Position numbers and translations under genes: made by a program. The notes beneath the pieces are model-generated. The model was not told the DNA's origin. It saw nothing but the letters and a program-made list of their open reading frames with translations, and did not search any database. Positions 26,203 through 33,770 of a DNA stretch of 64,000 bases are shown piece by piece. Position 1 is the stretch's first letter. Every line of letters begins with the position of its first letter. Source of the DNA: CAYOEV01 sp964403075 (GTDB taxonomy: Bacteria > Bacteroidota > Bacteroidia > Cytophagales > Cyclobacteriaceae); the NCBI GenBank assembly GCA_964403075.1, contig CAYOEV010000003.1, forward strand, positions 74,050-138,049, written 5' to 3'.

Positions 26203-26924
26203 CGCAGTAATGGGTTGATGTCCATTACCTGCTCTCTCACATATCTGGCAATGAACGCCTCGGTAAAATGCGTACTCCCAGGCAGCTTTAACTCCTGAAG
26301 TATTTCTTTTAAATCGATTTTAAGAAAAGCATCAAGCATTTTGGCGGATAGGGGCAGGTAGGAATAGTGCCACGGTTCATACTTAAACCCTTTTCTCCCA
26401 GGTTCATTTGTGTATACTTCGTAAAATCCATATTCGTGGGCATGTGCCACCAGCCATTTTTTCATTTTGGCATACCTTTCCGTACCATGAAAATACCTGG
26501 CTAAAAGTGGATCGGATGGCGTAGGGGGTTGGCGGTCTATAAGGTCTAAATCCGTGCCCCAATGGTGGCGTGAAGTACCTGGGATGGTGGAATACTCGAT
26601 GATTTTTTCAATGGCTGCCATCGGTTTTAGTCCCTGACCGATGTACCGTTGATATTTATTTGTCCAGATGGAGGCCTGCCGATCGAAACTGCGATAGCTG
26701 GATACAGATTGTAACTCAATGCCTGCTTTTCGCGCAGCTGTTTGCAGCTGACCAAAGGATGTCGCGGCCTGTTTTCTTAGTTGGAAAGCTTCACCGAATA
26801 GGGGTGGTGTGGTTCTGCCCAACAGCTCATCAGTAGAGAAGGCCGCTTGTTGCACACGCGGTGTTAAAAATGGCCAACCCAATAGACCGGTAAACGTTAA
26901 TGTGATGAAATCTCTTCTTTTCAT
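26199..26924 (-). CDS. D-alanyl-D-alanine carboxypeptidase family M15 (VanY/LdcB-like)
   Basis: A 241-residue exported peptidase likely to trim peptidoglycan peptides in the periplasm. The N terminus, MKRRDFITLTFTGLLGWPFL, looks like a twin-arginine signal (RRDFIT) followed by a hydrophobic segment. The metal site of M15B is present: SYRSFDRQASIW, SRHHWGTDLDLI (His and Asp) and KYEPWHYSYLP (His). It is convergent with murA, sharing a TTAG overlap of stop codons, and divergent from the small coiled-coil gene, with only 16 bases between starts. Confidence 0.9.
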   Translation of the reverse strand: MKRRDFITLTFTGLLGWPFLTPRVQQAAFSTDELLGRTTPPLFGEAFQLRKQAATSFGQLQTAARKAGIELQSVSSYRSFDRQASIWTNKYQRYIGQGLKPMAAIEKIIEYSTIPGTSRHHWGTDLDLIDRQPPTPSDPLLARYFHGTERYAKMKKWLVAHAHEYGFYEVYTNEPGRKGFKYEPWHYSYLPLSAKMLDAFLKIDLKEILQELKLPGSTHFTEAFIARYVREQVMDINPLLR

Positions 26925-26940
26925 ACAAGCAATAAAATAG

Positions 26941-27213
26941 ATGTCTAAAACTAAGGGACAATTAGAAGAAATTTTTGCCCAACTCGGTCAAAAAATGGAT
27001 CAACTGGTTGATTTAGCCAGGACGAACAAAGATCAGGCGATGGAAGATATAGAGGAAAACATACAGTGGATAAAGGATCGGTGGCAGGAAATTCGAGAGG
27101 AGCAACGAGAATCTTCGGTGAAAGAACGTTGGGAACGTGCACAACCACATATTAAGTCTGCATTTCACGAAATTGGCGAAGCTTTTCGAAACCTCAGCAA
27201 GGGTAAGAGTTAA
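26941..27213 (+). CDS. Small coiled-coil protein
   Basis: A 90-residue charged protein without cysteine, rich in Glu, Lys, Arg and Gln. It reads as one long amphipathic helix (LEEIFAQLGQKMDQLVDLA; IEENIQWIKDRWQEIREEQ), so it is probably a coiled coil or helical bundle. No family is recognised; the composition resembles small apolipoprotein-like or phasin-like proteins. It lies between two convergent/divergent neighbours: the M15 gene upstream and the nucleoside phosphorylase, with which it shares a TTAA stop overlap. Confidence 0.7.
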   Translation: MSKTKGQLEEIFAQLGQKMDQLVDLARTNKDQAMEDIEENIQWIKDRWQEIREEQRESSVKERWERAQPHIKSAFHEIGEAFRNLSKGKS

Positions 27214-28073
27214 ATGTGCTGAATGGCTCGGGCGATCAACGCATCGATGACCTCATTGGGATCTTTGGCGATTTCATTGGTTACCCGGTTGGCAATAATG
27301 GCATTTAAACTAATGACGTCGTGGCCCAAAAGGGCACCCATGGCGTAATAAGCTGCTGTCTCCATTTCTAGGTTGGTAAGCCAAAAATCCTGGTAACGGA
27401 AATACATAAGCTGCTGCACCAGGTCGGGAAAGGTGATGGAACGGGTAAGTTGCCGACCTTGAGGGGCATAGAAACCCGGACAAGTCACTGTATTCCCCAA
27501 TATCAGGTCATCACTTGCGTAATTTGAAAGTAACGCGCCAGAGGCCTCTTTACAGTAAGGTCGGTAATCGAGTGATAAAACTTCTTGGAGGGCTTTTTCG
27601 AAACCTTCTTCAACGGGTGTCCGCTCCAAAGAGTAGAAGTTCATCAAAACATCCATTCCCAATGCATATTGAGCGACTACATGTGTGCCAATGTCCAAAT
27701 CTTCCTGGATGGCGGCGGAGGTGCCCACTCGAATGATTTGTAACCGTTTGCGCGCCTGATCCTGAAGTGGCGTTCGGCGCTTCAGATCGATGTTGACAAT
27801 GGCGTCCAGCTCGGTCATTAGAATTTCTACGTTGTCGGCGCCCATACCTGAACTGATGACGGTGATACGTTCATTGCCTACATATCCGGTGTGCGTGATG
27901 AATTCACGCTTATTCATTTCAAACACCACTTCATCGAAGAAGCTCGATACCCGATGTACCCTACCAGGATCACCCACCACAATTATTTTGTCTGCCACGT
28001 GGCCAGGTTTTAGACTTAAGTGGTAAACACTCCCGTCCGGATTGAGAATGAGATGGGTATCAGGAAAGACCAT
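27210..28073 (-). CDS. udp: Nucleoside phosphorylase (uridine phosphorylase-like)
   Basis: A 287-residue cytoplasmic PNP/UDP-family phosphorylase that splits a nucleoside with phosphate into base and ribose-1-phosphate. Key parts: VVGDPGRVHRVSSFF (phosphate-binding), the ISSGMGADNVEILMTEL stretch, RVGTSAAIQ, and the ribose-binding NLEMETAAYYAMG. The GVDxxMET-type sequence and length favour uridine phosphorylase; a purine substrate is not excluded. It lies just downstream of trhO on the same strand with 20 bases between. Confidence 0.87.
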   Translation of the reverse strand: MVFPDTHLILNPDGSVYHLSLKPGHVADKIIVVGDPGRVHRVSSFFDEVVFEMNKREFITHTGYVGNERITVISSGMGADNVEILMTELDAIVNIDLKRRTPLQDQARKRLQIIRVGTSAAIQEDLDIGTHVVAQYALGMDVLMNFYSLERTPVEEGFEKALQEVLSLDYRPYCKEASGALLSNYASDDLILGNTVTCPGFYAPQGRQLTRSITFPDLVQQLMYFRYQDFWLTNLEMETAAYYAMGALLGHDVISLNAIIANRVTNEIAKDPNEVIDALIARAIQHI

Positions 28074-28093
28074 AGCACTGCGTGTGCTACAAT

Positions 28094-29062
28094 TTAAGCT
28101 TTTTCTTTAGTCTTTTCAGACCAACTGTGACCAGTGTAGGGATTATATCCATTCATATTTGTTGGGTAGCAGCCGGTGCCATCATAAGGTCGAACATCCG
28201 GGTGGTTCATACAGTCTTCAGAACAACAGCCATTGAATATTTGAGCTCCTTTTTCAGATAAAGGCATATGTAGATTGCAGTGTGGGTTGGCACAGTTGAC
28301 CATCCGATCAGTAGGTATGCCGCTTACATGGCATGTGGCTATCACTTTTGGGTTGGATCGGTTGACATCCGTTTTAATTCGTTCATCAAATACATAGCAA
28401 GATCCTTCAAAGTCCTTCCCATCCGTTTCCAGACCATACTTGATGATGCCGCCATGCAACTGATAGACATTTTCAAACCCCTGTTCCAACAAGAAGGCAC
28501 TGGCTTTTTCACACTTAATGCCACCTGTACAATAAGTGATGATTTTTTTATTTTTAAAAGCCTTCAATTCGCCCATTTTTTCAGGAAAAAATCGGAAATT
28601 ATCCATATCCAGCGTAACCGCATTTTTGAATCGACCCAACTGATGCTCATAGTTTGAACGAACATCTAGAATTACCGTATCCGGATCTTCAGATTGCAAG
28701 ATGGTCCTAAATTCCTTTGGCTCCACATAATGACCTGCGCGTTTTTTTGGATCCAGATGAGGCAGCCCTGCATTGACAATTTCTGGTTTTACACGCACGT
28801 GTAATTTTCGAAAAACATGCTTATCTATATGATCTATTTTAAACTCTGTGTCCGCAAACCGGGGATCCGCATGTAGGTGACTCATGTAGGCTTCACATGC
28901 CTGCGCTGTTCCGGAAACAGTTCCGTTCAAACCCTCCCTGGCTACGATGACACGTCCCCTCAGCTCATTTTGCAAACAAAATAAATGATGGGCCTCACGG
29001 AAGGTCTCAGGATTCTCAATAGATGCGTAACAATAATAAAGGAGTACAAAATATTCGTTCAT
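28094..29062 (-). CDS. trhO: tRNA uridine(34) hydroxylase TrhO (rhodanese family)
   Basis: A rhodanese-domain protein of about 322 residues that matches TrhO (formerly YceA), the oxygen-dependent hydroxylase forming ho5U34 in tRNA. An N-terminal acylphosphatase-like domain (GRVIVAREGLNGTVSGT) leads to the rhodanese active site ITYCTGGIKCEKASAFL near residue 185, then CHVSGIPTDRMVNCANPHCN, a Cys-rich C-terminal domain that probably binds a metal. I start at MNEYFVLLYYCY, since the seven codons before have no match to the family. Confidence 0.9.
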   Translation of the reverse strand: MNEYFVLLYYCYASIENPETFREAHHLFCLQNELRGRVIVAREGLNGTVSGTAQACEAYMSHLHADPRFADTEFKIDHIDKHVFRKLHVRVKPEIVNAGLPHLDPKKRAGHYVEPKEFRTILQSEDPDTVILDVRSNYEHQLGRFKNAVTLDMDNFRFFPEKMGELKAFKNKKIITYCTGGIKCEKASAFLLEQGFENVYQLHGGIIKYGLETDGKDFEGSCYVFDERIKTDVNRSNPKVIATCHVSGIPTDRMVNCANPHCNLHMPLSEKGAQIFNGCCSEDCMNHPDVRPYDGTGCYPTNMNGYNPYTGHSWSEKTKEKA

Positions 29063-29112
29063 AACTAGGCCTTGTTTCAGCAAGGTGTTACTTGATTATC
29101 GACAAAAATAGT

Positions 29113-29748
29113 TTATTTGACCTTTTGAGCAGGATTTCCAAAAATCGTCTCGCCGGCTTTTACCGGTTCTATAACCACCGAGCCCGCCCCGATGCGTGCA
29201 CCTTTACCCACTTCCAAACCACCAACCAACACGGCCCCCGCCCCAATGAACGTACCCGCTCCAACGCGGACTTCGGCACCTATAACGGCACCTGGTCCTA
29301 TCTGCACATAAGCTCCCAATTCCACCCCTCGTTCAATGATTGCACCTGTCTGTACGATGATGTGTTCGCTCACTCTTGCCTGTGCCCCAATACCTACACC
29401 GGCATCAATAAAATTTCCATGACCAATGTGTGCATTGGTAGCAATGGTGGTATCTGGATGAATGGCATTGGTGGGCATGACCTTCCGCAATTCTGTGAGC
29501 ATCTTGACCACCTGCTTCCGTTCTTTTACGTTTTCCACCGCAACGAAGGATTCACATTTTTTACCTATCAACTTCAAAAAACCATGATCCTCCATGGCAC
29601 CCAAAACCGTAATTTCCTCAATGGCAGATCCATGAAGAGCAGCATCGTCTTCCAAAAAGCCATAGACTACGATACGGTTTCTCTGAAAAATTTCCAGGGC
29701 AGCAACGGCGATTCCTTTTGCTCCGAATATGATAACGGGTTTATCCAT
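29113..29748 (-). CDS. NeuD-like sugar O-acetyltransferase (left-handed beta helix)
   Basis: A protein of about 211 residues with an N-terminal nucleotide-sugar binding fold (PVIIFGAKGIAVAALEIFQ) and a C-terminal left-handed beta helix of hexapeptide repeats (IGHGNFIDAGVGIGAQARV; VQIGPGAVIGAEVRVGAG; KGARIGAGSVVIEPVKAGE). The architecture is that of sialic acid or polysaccharide O-acetyltransferases of the NeuD/PglD type, which use acetyl-CoA. The exact sugar is unknown. The start is at MDKPVI, eight bases inside the preceding membrane protein gene. Confidence 0.85.
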   Translation of the reverse strand: MDKPVIIFGAKGIAVAALEIFQRNRIVVYGFLEDDAALHGSAIEEITVLGAMEDHGFLKLIGKKCESFVAVENVKERKQVVKMLTELRKVMPTNAIHPDTTIATNAHIGHGNFIDAGVGIGAQARVSEHIIVQTGAIIERGVELGAYVQIGPGAVIGAEVRVGAGTFIGAGAVLVGGLEVGKGARIGAGSVVIEPVKAGETIFGNPAQKVK

Positions 29749-30979
29749 CTTGAGAAGCAAATTTAGAATTATTCCTTCCCGAAAATATCTTCCAGGCCGG
29801 AAGAATTGTCACTGCCATGACCAGCAGGGGGGTCATACTTGCTTTATACCGGGAGAGTGCACCGTAGTTGGGCGCGGCAAGCGGTAAAATGGCACAGATT
29901 ATACACACGTAGGCCAGTGCCGAAAGTAGCAGTATATCTGGTTCAAAGCGCCTTTGCTTAAAGAGCAGCCACATACTCCATCCGCTGAAGAATATTAGCA
30001 GCGTGTTTTCTACTTTAGGAATCCAAGACCAGGGAGAGCCCCCGTCCAAAGGCGTAGGTCCGTACATACCTGCCAATAAACTTACTGGTATGTGGGCGAG
30101 CAAACTAGACCAGTTTGGTTCCATTCGAAGGTCGATGGAACTCCTGCTTTCTGTCAGGAAATAAACGTCTCGTTGGTTGCGGTGAATGGCTTCCGGAAGC
30201 TTACTTAAACGCAAATTGGGATTGATAAAGGGGGCAATAGCCATGGTGGAGACGGTAAGAATTATAAAAAAAAATATTCGATATGACTGGGTTACTCCGT
30301 GGCGATTGGCCCATCGATCTATGATTACATAAAATAAAATGGGCAATAAGATGGCTAGTAAATAATATTTAATGTACAGCAGGGACAAGAAGGCAAGTAG
30401 GCCCAGCAGCCTGTCGGCATGAAATAATCTTTTTTGGTAAAAAGTTTTTAATGTAAGTGCTATGAGCACCATGATGGCAGCGTTGGTCACGGTGCCTTTC
30501 ATGATTCCTGACGACCAGAAAACACTGGATGGGAAATAGAGCAGGGCCACCGCTGCGGGCCAACGAATATTGGGAAGCGTATCGTTTATCTGGCGAAACA
30601 GGAACCAATAGCATAGAAAAGAAACCAAAGAAAAATAGCATGCCACTACCCAGTAATCCCCACCAGTTAGTAAGCAAATCGACGCGGTAATCTGGGTAAA
30701 CAGAATAGCTCTTGGCTGACCGCTAAAGGCTTCAACTGCAGTATGTTTGGTTGTAAACCAATGGGTGATGGGCTGCTCACTTAGGACCACTGCAGCTTCA
30801 AAGTATTTGAGCGTGTCGCCGGATTCATAATAGAATTTATAAATCAATCCAAGACAGATTCCCGCTAGCAATTTCACCATTGCCCCTGAATAAAACAATG
30901 CGTTACTAGGTTGGCGTCTGCCAATCAGGCAAAGAAGGCCCACGATCAGTGAGCCGTGAATAAGGTAGGAAAGGGTCAT
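29741..30979 (-). CDS. Polytopic membrane protein of unknown function
   Basis: A protein of about 412 residues with roughly ten membrane helices (for example YLIHGSLIVGLLCLI, WVVACYFSLVSFLCYWFLF, IFFFIILTVSTMAIAPF and LLVMAVTILPAW). A motif YYESGDTLKYF follows the second helix and FPSSVFWSSGIMKG follows the fifth; polar loops of this sort are typical of GT-C glycosyltransferases and O-antigen polymerases, but no family is asserted. The start codon at MTLSYL overlaps the upstream DUF2851 stop (ATGA), and it is followed by a sugar acetyltransferase, so a role in surface glycan assembly is a reasonable guess. Confidence 0.7.
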   Translation of the reverse strand: MTLSYLIHGSLIVGLLCLIGRRQPSNALFYSGAMVKLLAGICLGLIYKFYYESGDTLKYFEAAVVLSEQPITHWFTTKHTAVEAFSGQPRAILFTQITASICLLTGGDYWVVACYFSLVSFLCYWFLFRQINDTLPNIRWPAAVALLYFPSSVFWSSGIMKGTVTNAAIMVLIALTLKTFYQKRLFHADRLLGLLAFLSLLYIKYYLLAILLPILFYVIIDRWANRHGVTQSYRIFFFIILTVSTMAIAPFINPNLRLSKLPEAIHRNQRDVYFLTESRSSIDLRMEPNWSSLLAHIPVSLLAGMYGPTPLDGGSPWSWIPKVENTLLIFFSGWSMWLLFKQRRFEPDILLLSALAYVCIICAILPLAAPNYGALSRYKASMTPLLVMAVTILPAWKIFSGRNNSKFASQDG

Positions 30980-32238
30980 CGTTGAAGAATTTGTAAACCT
31001 ATGGGACATCTGCCACAGTACCTGTTGCTGCAGTGGGACTTACTCAATTGAAGCATCGCCTGCGATTCAAAAGCATTGGCCGGACGAAAACCCATTGGCT
31101 GCCACGACCTGATCCATCGGTTCGATTCTGCCGGAAGTGCTTCCAAAAGAGCCACTGCCCTTTCTGAAAGCTGCACGTCATTGGTGTATTTACCGTAGGC
31201 CACCAACAAGGGAGCCACAACGTTGACTATGAGAATGGCGGCACTTATTTTACCCATACGGCTGGTAGTAGGCTTGCAGGCAACCCCTGGCCGATGATGA
31301 GATTCCCAGTAAGCACTGGGTGAATGCTGAAATAACGTCAGTAAATCCTCACCAGACAGCAACCTTTGGAACAACGCTGGTGCCTGATGCAGGGCCGCTG
31401 CGAGTTGAGCCAGGCGGCGTGTAGGGAAATTGGCCGGACGCAATTTACTGAACTGCCAAAGGTGTGGTTCCATTGGAGTAGGTAGCTCGTGCTTTTTGCT
31501 CAAGTACCCAAAGGTTTGTGACAATGCCAAGGTAAAAGCATCTAAGGGAGTCTTTAACCACCCACTCATGCCAAAGAGCAGTGCTTCCAGGTGGTGAAGG
31601 GAATGGACGTAACTCCTCAAAAGTTTCCAGGGGAGCAAAAGGGAAAGCGTATGGAACGGATGAGCATTGACATGAAATCCATAAGCCTGAACAAGGGATT
31701 GATAGCTTACGGTCTCCCAATCATTTTTCTGTGCGTTTGCTCGAATGATCAAAGCCTCAGCTTTTTGTTCAAGCCTTTCGAGACCGCGTAGCTGTAAGGT
31801 GCTGATCCAGGTGATTGGTGGCAACTTGTCAAGCTGATTGCCACACGGTATTTCTTTGTTTGTTCCGGTCAGGAATTGGTACTTCCTGGCCAACTGGTCG
31901 TCTACCCTTCCTTTTAATGTGAGTGTAGGAATAGGTGTTTGGTCCTCACGATAGACCGTTTCATCTTCGGCCCAAACCACATGTAAAATGACGTTATTGT
32001 AGGCCGGATCAAGTTGGTGGCCATGGCGTCTCCAGTCGGAGGCCTTCCAGTGTATTTCTACATGTCCGGACCATTCTACCTGACCAATCTTGATTCTTGA
32101 TTCCTTAAAATCAGGACCTGAATCCAGGTTATGGTTTCCCGGATGAAAAACACAAATGGGCAGAGATGCGCTGGTTTTCAGTCCGCTAGGGTTAAATTTT
32201 TGCTGCTGCCATACGAAATGTAAGAAATGTTCATCCAT
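30976..32238 (-). CDS. DUF2851 family protein
   Basis: A protein of about 420 residues of the DUF2851 family, which is almost confined to Bacteroidota and has no known role. Typical stretches: DEHFLHFVWQQQKF at the start, NLDSGPDFKESRIKIGQVEWSGHVEIH near residue 45, CGNQLDKLPPITWISTLQLRGLERL, and the C-terminal QLSKSHCSNRYCGRCPIGLQIL, a Cys motif (CxxxxCxxC-like). I start at MDEHF, since 29 open codons before it do not match the family. Begins eight bases inside pyrF and ends in an ATGA overlap with the next gene. Confidence 0.85.
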   Translation of the reverse strand: MDEHFLHFVWQQQKFNPSGLKTSASLPICVFHPGNHNLDSGPDFKESRIKIGQVEWSGHVEIHWKASDWRRHGHQLDPAYNNVILHVVWAEDETVYREDQTPIPTLTLKGRVDDQLARKYQFLTGTNKEIPCGNQLDKLPPITWISTLQLRGLERLEQKAEALIIRANAQKNDWETVSYQSLVQAYGFHVNAHPFHTLSLLLPWKLLRSYVHSLHHLEALLFGMSGWLKTPLDAFTLALSQTFGYLSKKHELPTPMEPHLWQFSKLRPANFPTRRLAQLAAALHQAPALFQRLLSGEDLLTLFQHSPSAYWESHHRPGVACKPTTSRMGKISAAILIVNVVAPLLVAYGKYTNDVQLSERAVALLEALPAESNRWIRSWQPMGFRPANAFESQAMLQLSKSHCSNRYCGRCPIGLQILQR

Positions 32239-33052
32239 CGTTTTGCAAGAGGTGATGCATCTGTCTCTGAAGTGTGGCGGCCTGACTGCCGGCAGCTTCT
32301 GCAAAGTCCTCCCCAGAAGATGCATAGAGAATCGACCGACTCACATTTACCAACAGACCAACGGAAGTGTTGCGCCCTGCATGAAAAACAGTTGCCAGGT
32401 CACCTCCTTGTGCACCAATGCCAGGGACCAGCAGAAAATGGTCCGGTGCGAGTTTGCGCACTTTTTTAATGGTGTCAGGATGTGTGGCTCCAAAGACGTA
32501 CATGAGTTGATCTGATTCTGCCCAGCGCATAGATTGGCTGACAACTTCTTCGTACAACCTCTTTCCATCAGCCAGTTCGAGTGCCTGGAAATTTTCATGG
32601 CCCTGGTTAGAGGTGGCTGCCAATACAATGGCCCATTTCCCTGGATATTCCAAAAATGGGGCGACAGAATCCTTACCCATGTACGGAGACAAGGTGATGG
32701 CATCGAAATTCAATTTTTCAAAAAAAGCTACGGCATACATCCTTCCGGTATTGCCAATATCTCCCCTTTTGGCATCGGCAATCTTGAATACATTTTCTGG
32801 CAAGACCTGAAGGATCCGCTCCAATAAGATCCACCCTGTTGCCCCAAGTGCTTCAAAGAAGGCAAGATTTGGCTTGTAAGCCACGGCAAAGGGAAGTGTG
32901 GCCTCGATGATGGCTTGCAGAAAGGTATACAGGCCGTCTGGCTGCTCCCTGAGATGCGCAGGTACCTTTTGTGGGTCAGGATCGAGTCCCACACACAGGA
33001 AAGAACGCTTTTCCAATATTCTTTGGTGCAGTTGTTGGCGGTTTTCAGTCAA
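32231..33052 (-). CDS. pyrF: Orotidine 5'-phosphate decarboxylase
   Basis: PyrF converts OMP to UMP, the last step of de novo pyrimidine synthesis. The 273-residue length is the longer subtype seen in actinobacteria and Bacteroidota. Catalytic Lys-Asp residues are in IADAKRGDIGNTGRMY near residue 95, the N-terminal SFLCVGLDPDPQKVP and the C-terminal LVPGIGAQGGDLATVF match the family. The last eight bases overlap the DUF2851 gene. Confidence 0.95.
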   Translation of the reverse strand: MTENRQQLHQRILEKRSFLCVGLDPDPQKVPAHLREQPDGLYTFLQAIIEATLPFAVAYKPNLAFFEALGATGWILLERILQVLPENVFKIADAKRGDIGNTGRMYAVAFFEKLNFDAITLSPYMGKDSVAPFLEYPGKWAIVLAATSNQGHENFQALELADGKRLYEEVVSQSMRWAESDQLMYVFGATHPDTIKKVRKLAPDHFLLVPGIGAQGGDLATVFHAGRNTSVGLLVNVSRSILYASSGEDFAEAAGSQAATLQRQMHHLLQNDG

Positions 33053-33082
33053 AAAAGTGTGTGTTTATCAAGGCAAATAAAA

Positions 33083-33121
33083 GGTCCATGTGTACTGACT
33101 GACTAAGTTAAAACATGGACC
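33083..33121 (-). terminator. Candidate terminator after lolA
   Basis: A perfect nine-base inverted repeat (GGTCCATGT / ACATGGACC) with a 21-base loop is followed, on the minus strand, by TTTTATTT. It lies between lolA and pyrF, so it would end the xerD-pyrD-ftsK-lolA message. The loop is larger than usual. Confidence 0.5.
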
Positions 33122-33142
33122 GGGATGAATATTTGATCATTT

Positions 33143-33766
33143 TTAATCTATTATTTCAATATTAGGATATTTCGATGGACTGAATGTGAAATAACTCTTG
33201 CCCACAGTCAATGGCCTAAAGCTTTTGATCTCTGTGGTTACCAAAGTGGCGTTTTTATCGTAGATAATTATTTTTTTCAGCAGGTTTCCGCCGTCAATGA
33301 GCATACGAATTTTGTGGTAAGTTTTGGATCTGTCTTCAGGAGATAAATCTATGGTACGAATGCCACCTGCTGAGGAGATTAGCGAATATTTGAATCCCTT
33401 TTTGTGTAAATCGTAAATTCGATCCAATGGGATGTCTTCACTGTCCAGCGGGTCTTCATCGAGCTTGTAAGCTTCATTCAACTCTGGATCATGACGCCAG
33501 ATGTCCGCACCGTTGTTGTAAATGGTTTGCCCCTGAAAGTCGAATTTATACATGCCATCCTTTACGGCAATCGCACCATCTAAAGGCTCCGCCAGGGAAG
33601 CGCCTGTGGCATCTTTAATGTCTTGTTCGAAAGTCACCTTAAAAGAACCGGTGGATTTGTACTTGTTGCTCATGGCATCTAAAATACGCTTTGCTTCGGG
33701 GTCGTACTGACCATTTACTTGCCAGGAAATGCAAAGCACCGCTAGGATTAGTCCAATATTTTTCAT
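33143..33766 (-). CDS. lolA: Outer membrane lipoprotein carrier LolA
   Basis: A 207-residue periplasmic chaperone that ferries lipoproteins from the inner to the outer membrane. The signal peptide is MKNIGLILAVLCISWQVNG. The beta-sheet body shows the LolA pattern: LDAMSNKYKSTGSFKVTFEQDI, GAIAVKDGMYKFDFQGQTIYNNGADIWRHD, and KIRMLIDGGNLLKKIIIYDKN. It follows ftsK by four bases; ftsK-lolA neighbours are common in Proteobacteria as well. Confidence 0.92.
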   Translation of the reverse strand: MKNIGLILAVLCISWQVNGQYDPEAKRILDAMSNKYKSTGSFKVTFEQDIKDATGASLAEPLDGAIAVKDGMYKFDFQGQTIYNNGADIWRHDPELNEAYKLDEDPLDSEDIPLDRIYDLHKKGFKYSLISSAGGIRTIDLSPEDRSKTYHKIRMLIDGGNLLKKIIIYDKNATLVTTEIKSFRPLTVGKSYFTFSPSKYPNIEIID

Positions 33767-33770
33767 CTAT

